Shown here: positions 60,727 to 64,000 of the stretch, piece by piece | How positions within the stretch are numbered: the stretch's first letter is position 1 | Layout: each line of letters opens with the position of its first letter | Program-made: the position numbers and the translations under genes | From: JBKEDF01 sp047975325 | GTDB taxonomy: Bacteria; Pseudomonadota; Alphaproteobacteria; Rhodobacterales; Rhodobacteraceae | NCBI GenBank assembly: GCA_047975325.1 | Contig: JBKEDF010000050.1 | Location: 17,494-81,493 of the forward strand | Direction of reading: 5' to 3' | DNA: 64,000 nucleotides | Notes under the pieces: model-generated | What the model saw: only the letters and a program-made list of their open reading frames with translations | Database searches by the model: none | What the model was told of the DNA's origin: nothing

Positions 60727-61391
60727 GCGTTGGTTTCCTGCGTTTCCTTACCATCTGATCCGATGAAGCTCACATCGGTGTCATCGTCATTGTCCTTGCG
60801 CCCGATCACCCGCCCGTCTTCCGTGACGATCACCGGGCCGGCATGGCGGCGTGATACGGCGGAATCCGGCAAGAGAGCGGTCTGCGCCAATTCATAGATC
60901 CGCCACCATTGTGGCGCGGGAACCGTGCAGCCATCCTGCATCAACCGGTCGAGGACCGGATCGCCCGGGTCACGCCGGCTTGCGGATATCAACATGCCCT
61001 TGACGGTAATCGCCAGACCCGCCCGCGCACCCAGCCCCTCGGCGATCTTCAGTTCCCCGGGATCGGTCACATTGGCCACTTCGATACGTTCCACGCCCTC
61101 CAGTTGCAGCAGGTCAATCACGCTTGGCACCACGCACCAGGCATGTTGGCCACCCGCATCCAGACGCCCGCCATCATCCGAAAGCGACAGACGGGTCATA
61201 TTGGCTTCTTTCAGGCCGTCCAGCCGCTGCTCCAGCAAGGCAAACCCACCCAGCCCCATGCTTTCGGAATACATGACCACATCCGTGATCATCAGGGCAA
61301 AGCCCTTGGGCAATGCAGTCAGTGACAGGATGCGTTCGCTCATCAGGCGCATTTCGCGGGGCATCACACACAGGGTTTCGGGCGTCGTCAT
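60723..61391 (-). CDS. Conserved-looking protein of unknown function, 222 aa, coupled to dipeptidase and 570-aa genes
   Basis: I do not recognise a family. The sequence is soluble, without signal peptide or membrane span. The centre alternates strands and helices (GFALMITDVVMYSESMGLGGFALLEQRLDGL near residue 31; VPSVIDLLQLEGVERIEVANVTDPGELKIAEGLGARAGLAITVKG near residue 88-132), suggesting an alpha/beta fold. A later GPVIVTEDGRVIGRKDNDDDTDVSF and a strongly acidic tail follow. Codon overlaps of four bases at both ends make it a certain operon member. Starts at ATG 61391; internal ATGs at 61364 and 61355 remain possible. Perhaps an enzyme subunit working with the 570-residue protein. Confidence 0.75.
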   Translation of the reverse strand: MTTPETLCVMPREMRLMSERILSLTALPKGFALMITDVVMYSESMGLGGFALLEQRLDGLKEANMTRLSLSDDGGRLDAGGQHAWCVVPSVIDLLQLEGVERIEVANVTDPGELKIAEGLGARAGLAITVKGMLISASRRDPGDPVLDRLMQDGCTVPAPQWWRIYELAQTALLPDSAVSRRHAGPVIVTEDGRVIGRKDNDDDTDVSFIGSDGKETQETNA

Positions 61392-63100
61392 TGAACAGGC
61401 TCCTCGGGGTAAAACCAGCCTTCTCCGCGGCCCGCGCGGATATCATCGCGCGTAGGGGCACCATGAAACAGCACACCGCGCAGATTGCGGTTCAGGAAAT
61501 CGCGGGTCTTGTCGATTCCGTGGAAGGCGACATTCATCAGGCGCACCAGATGAATCGGAATAAAACTGCCGGAATTGATATTGGCCAGCGGCGTGTGAAG
61601 ATGCATGTCACGCAGCCCCTGCACCCGCGCCACCAACAACCTGTGTTCCGGATGGGCCAACAGAAAATGCGCCATCGTCCTGTCCCCGGGTACCGCCGCC
61701 AGATCATGGCGCAGCCGCTGCATCTCACCGGGCAGGTCCAGCCCCAGGTCGCGCGCATCGGGCACCTCGACGCGCAACCCGCGCCGGGGTTCCTCCGCCG
61801 TTTCGGATTTATACCAGACGAAATCCTGCGCATCCGGTGCGGACATGTCCATATCCAGCGCCCAGCGGTAATTTTCATCGATCAACGCCGTCAGGGCTTT
61901 TGTGGACATGGTGGCATCGACGGTAAACTCATCCTGCCCCTCGACCGAGGCCAGCAGGGTATCGACGGTCTCCGGTACCAGTTCTATCAGCAGTGACAGG
62001 AAGGTTTCCTGCGTTTCAGGCGTAACCCGCGCCCCGGCAATCCTTACGATGGCATCAAGCGGAAAGGTCTCCACCCTACCTTCGATGGATCCCTTGTCGC
62101 GCAATTCTTCCAGAAGCGGCAGCAGCCCGCGTAATTCCTGCGCAACCTCGGCGCTGGAGGTGAAGGTTTCATACACCATCCGGTCCTGTTCACGAAACAG
62201 CGCGGCGCGTTTGGTCAGTGCAATCAGTTCCGCGATCCGCGGATCCCTCTGCCCAAGTTCCAGACCACGGGCAGCGGCAATGGCGCCTTCGCGCGCGGCC
62301 ATCCAGGCATGGATCAGGCGGGGATGTTTCTGGATGAAAAAGATCAGGCCCAGCGCAGACCCGTTGCCAACCCCCAGATAGCGACGGATCGCCGGATCCA
62401 GCGGCACGGCCCTGTCCGACCGCAGCCTGGCCAGATGTTCAACCAGATCGCAGGAAAATTCCCGCATCAGATAGGCCACCAGTATCTGCGCCTCCAGCAC
62501 CCCGCCAAGCGCATGATCCGCCCCAAGGGAGGGAAAGGACCGGGTGCCAAAGGTGCCATTGCCATCAAGGCCGGTATTCCGCATCAGATAGCAGATGGAA
62601 TTGAGATCCCCGATTGCAGGCTGGCGGCCATCCGCCAGTGCCGCAAGCGTGGCATCAAAAGCCCGCATGGACCGGTTGCAGCGACACCAGATCAGGGCAT
62701 TGCTTGTGGCGCGGCCGCGATAAAGCAGCGGCAGGTTCCGGCGAGCCGATTCAATATCCTCCTCGGTGGCGGGGCCTTCATTCAGGGTTCCCTTCATGTC
62801 CCAGGCCCGCCCGATGATCCGTCCGGTACGGCCCTCGCTGCGCGGTGGATAGGAAAAAGCGATAAAGCTGAATTCCTGATCACCCGCCTTTATCGAATAG
62901 ACAATGGTCCCTTCGGCCTGGGCATCAACATCGAAACGTTCGATCGATATGTCCCAGCGTTCACGGATCATCCGGGCCATGAATGATCTGGTGCCGCTGA
63001 TCCGGCTGGGCTGCATCACCGCCAGCCGTTCAGGCTGCATGATTTCCTGCCAGTCGCGCGGCATCGGACGACCAGCGGTATCAGTCGAAGTCTCGGTCAT
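61388..63100 (-). CDS. Large protein of unknown function, 570 aa
   Basis: No family recognised. It is soluble and mostly helical in the middle (about 180-400) with a beta-rich N-terminal part (about 30-130: WDISIERFDVDAQAEGTIVYSIKAGDQEFSFIAFSYPP). Possibly functional segments are FIAFSYPPRSEGRTGRIIGRAWDMKG near residue 79, ALIWCRCNRSMRAFDATL near residue 135 with two cysteines, GLDGNGTFGTRSFPSLG near residue 174, and NINSGSFIPIHLVRLMNVAFHGIDKTRDFLNRNLR near the C-terminus. It overlaps the IclR stop and the 222-residue start by four bases each. Size and location as first enzyme gene behind its regulator suggest the first catabolic step, but that is inference. Confidence 0.75.
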   Translation of the reverse strand: MTETSTDTAGRPMPRDWQEIMQPERLAVMQPSRISGTRSFMARMIRERWDISIERFDVDAQAEGTIVYSIKAGDQEFSFIAFSYPPRSEGRTGRIIGRAWDMKGTLNEGPATEEDIESARRNLPLLYRGRATSNALIWCRCNRSMRAFDATLAALADGRQPAIGDLNSICYLMRNTGLDGNGTFGTRSFPSLGADHALGGVLEAQILVAYLMREFSCDLVEHLARLRSDRAVPLDPAIRRYLGVGNGSALGLIFFIQKHPRLIHAWMAAREGAIAAARGLELGQRDPRIAELIALTKRAALFREQDRMVYETFTSSAEVAQELRGLLPLLEELRDKGSIEGRVETFPLDAIVRIAGARVTPETQETFLSLLIELVPETVDTLLASVEGQDEFTVDATMSTKALTALIDENYRWALDMDMSAPDAQDFVWYKSETAEEPRRGLRVEVPDARDLGLDLPGEMQRLRHDLAAVPGDRTMAHFLLAHPEHRLLVARVQGLRDMHLHTPLANINSGSFIPIHLVRLMNVAFHGIDKTRDFLNRNLRGVLFHGAPTRDDIRAGRGEGWFYPEEPVQ

Positions 63101-63885
63101 GTCGGGGAAGTCCTGCTTCTTGTTTCGGAATCGATATTCTGGAGCATGCGCGAAATCTCTGTGGCGGCAGCCTGCAAGGGCGCTTCGAAACGAGCCAGAT
63201 CGAAACGATATTCGGGGGCCACGACCGAAACCGCAGCGGTGCAGCAGCCATGGACATCCCGCACCGGCGCGGCCATTGCCTTGACGCCATTGCCCGAATA
63301 GCCGCTGGACAGCGCATAACCCACATCGCGTATCCTGTTCAGCACCGCCTCCTGCGGCAGGGGCGCACCACCCCGACGCAACCGCGCCAGGGTCGTCTCA
63401 TCACCAAAGGCAACATGCACCCGGCCCGAAGCGGATCCTTCAAGATCAAGATATGTCCCGATCGCCTGGGTGGCGCGCAGCAGGCTTTCGGATTCCACCC
63501 GCGCGACGATACATGGCCGCCCCCGGTCAAGAACCGAAAGCGATGCGGTTTCCCCGACGGTCGACATCAGCCGGTTAAGCGCCGGATCCGCCCTTATGCC
63601 CAGATCGGCCTGTTCCGTGGCGGCGGCAGCCAACCGCAATGGCAGCAGGCTGAGCCGGTAACGACCCAGATCATCCTGTTCAAGCCAGCCGGCCTCAATC
63701 AGGGTAAACAGCCGTTGATAAGCAGTTGCCCGCGACAGGTTGAGCGCCCTTGCGACCTGGCTCAACCGTTGGGGCTGCGCCTGCCCTGCAAAGAATTCCA
63801 CTATCTCAAGCGTCCGCAAGACGGTCGACAGCGGCCTGACGCCCGACCTCCCTTCATGTATTCTATTTGAATACTTTGTATCCAT
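63097..63885 (-). CDS. IclR-family transcriptional regulator, first gene of the unknown operon
   Basis: 262 residues. Winged helix-turn-helix about residues 15-80 (PQRLSQVARALNLSRATAYQRLFTLIEAGWLEQD), then the effector domain with LMSTVGETASLSVLDRGRPCIVARVES near residue 130 and SGYSGNGVKAMAAPVRDVHGCCTAAVSVV near residue 205. The ATG at 63885 has no Shine-Dalgarno; a consensus-like promoter ends only 7 bases upstream, so the mRNA probably starts at the AUG. A dyad within codons 5-10 probably serves as its own operator. Stop overlaps the 570-residue gene start. Confidence 0.87.
   Translation of the reverse strand: MDTKYSNRIHEGRSGVRPLSTVLRTLEIVEFFAGQAQPQRLSQVARALNLSRATAYQRLFTLIEAGWLEQDDLGRYRLSLLPLRLAAAATEQADLGIRADPALNRLMSTVGETASLSVLDRGRPCIVARVESESLLRATQAIGTYLDLEGSASGRVHVAFGDETTLARLRRGGAPLPQEAVLNRIRDVGYALSSGYSGNGVKAMAAPVRDVHGCCTAAVSVVAPEYRFDLARFEAPLQAAATEISRMLQNIDSETRSRTSPT
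63858..63874. promoter_or_regulatory. Candidate IclR operator at the start of the operon
   Basis: Perfect dyad GTATTC-N5-GAATAC, lying roughly 11 to 27 bases downstream of the predicted transcription start and inside the first codons of the IclR gene. A repressor there would block elongation or initiation. Confidence 0.5.
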
Positions 63886-63892
63886 AATAAAT

Positions 63893-63922
63893 ATAATGCC
63901 GAACCACGCCCCGACCTGTCAA
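63893..63922 (-). promoter_or_regulatory. Sigma-70-type promoter of the IclR-led operon
   Basis: Minus-strand TTGACA (63917-63922, perfect -35) and CATTAT (63893-63898) are separated by 18 bp. The -10 ends 7 bases before the ATG at 63885, putting the predicted transcription start at the initiation codon. Confidence 0.6.
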
Positions 63923-64000
63923 ATGAAAATATCGACGGATCACCCCGTCCGGCCAATCGCGCAAAAGCCGCGGGACATTCATCCGTTTCAACCCGCCCGG

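Noticed and set aside
1..64000. tRNA, rRNA, transposase, integrase or phage genes
   Set aside because: None was recognised in either strand; all long intervals are filled with catabolic, transport and regulatory genes.

Overview
The window is a high-GC, densely coded, operon-rich chromosomal segment without rRNA, tRNA, insertion sequences or phage genes. Gene content (SorC/EryD-like polyol regulator, EryA/GlpD-like enzymes, HmuRSTUV heme uptake, RhtX/IutA-like siderophore uptake, Tat-exported ABC binding proteins) and the many 4-base ATGA start/stop overlaps suggest an alphaproteobacterium, most likely Rhodobacteraceae (Paracoccus-like). The genus is an inference, not shown by any single marker.

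Layout. 1-1.9 kb: end of a ferredoxin-reductase gene, rsmD, a HAD phosphatase, and a copper-chaperone-like HMA protein behind a textbook CueR box. 2-14.4 kb (+): a polyol operon with SorC regulator, binding protein, two permeases, two different ATPases, an FGGY (erythritol-kinase-like) kinase, a 2-hydroxyacid dehydrogenase, two class II aldolases and a GlpD/EryB-like dehydrogenase. 14.4-17.5 kb (-): ornithine cyclodeaminase, arginase and a LysR regulator (arginine to ornithine to proline). 17.7-22.3 kb (-): serine hydrolase, an oligopeptide-type binding protein without permeases, and an S9 peptidase. 22.4-28.1 kb (+): a secreted RTX repeat protein, then siderophore reductase, RhtX-like MFS importer and an IutA/RhtA-like TonB receptor. 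28.1-36.9 kb: heme uptake hmuRSTUV (-) diverging from a small exported Cys protein, exbB, two exbD genes and tonB (+).

36.9-48.0 kb: a LivKHMGF-type importer and an AroE-like dehydrogenase (-) diverge from an IclR regulator, a KstD-like flavoprotein, NIPSNAP, TIM-barrel, SDR and AroQ-like genes (+). Together they look like uptake and dehydrogenation/dehydration of a hydroxylated cyclic acid related to quinate/shikimate, but AroE and AroQ homologues carry changes at substrate-contact residues. 48.1-51.7 kb (+): TetR(CecR-like)-HlyD-ABC ATPase-permease efflux operon. 51.7-55.4 kb: a LysR-type helix-turn-helix fused to a TrpD2/YbiB-like domain, divergent from a catecholate-type TonB receptor. 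55.5-63.9 kb (-): one tightly coupled operon of IclR regulator, two proteins I cannot assign (570 and 222 aa), membrane-dipeptidase homologue, spermidine/putrescine-type ABC importer and RidA. Its promoter lies so close to the IclR start that the mRNA is probably leaderless.

Overall this is nutrient-scavenging territory: four ABC importers plus one orphan binding protein, three TonB receptors with their energiser, and the catabolic enzymes and local regulators that go with them. The best candidates for undescribed biology are the 55.5-63.9 kb operon, the HTH-TrpD2 fusion regulator, the altered AroE/AroQ ring-acid cluster, and the tandem ExbD pair in which one partner lacks the key membrane aspartate.
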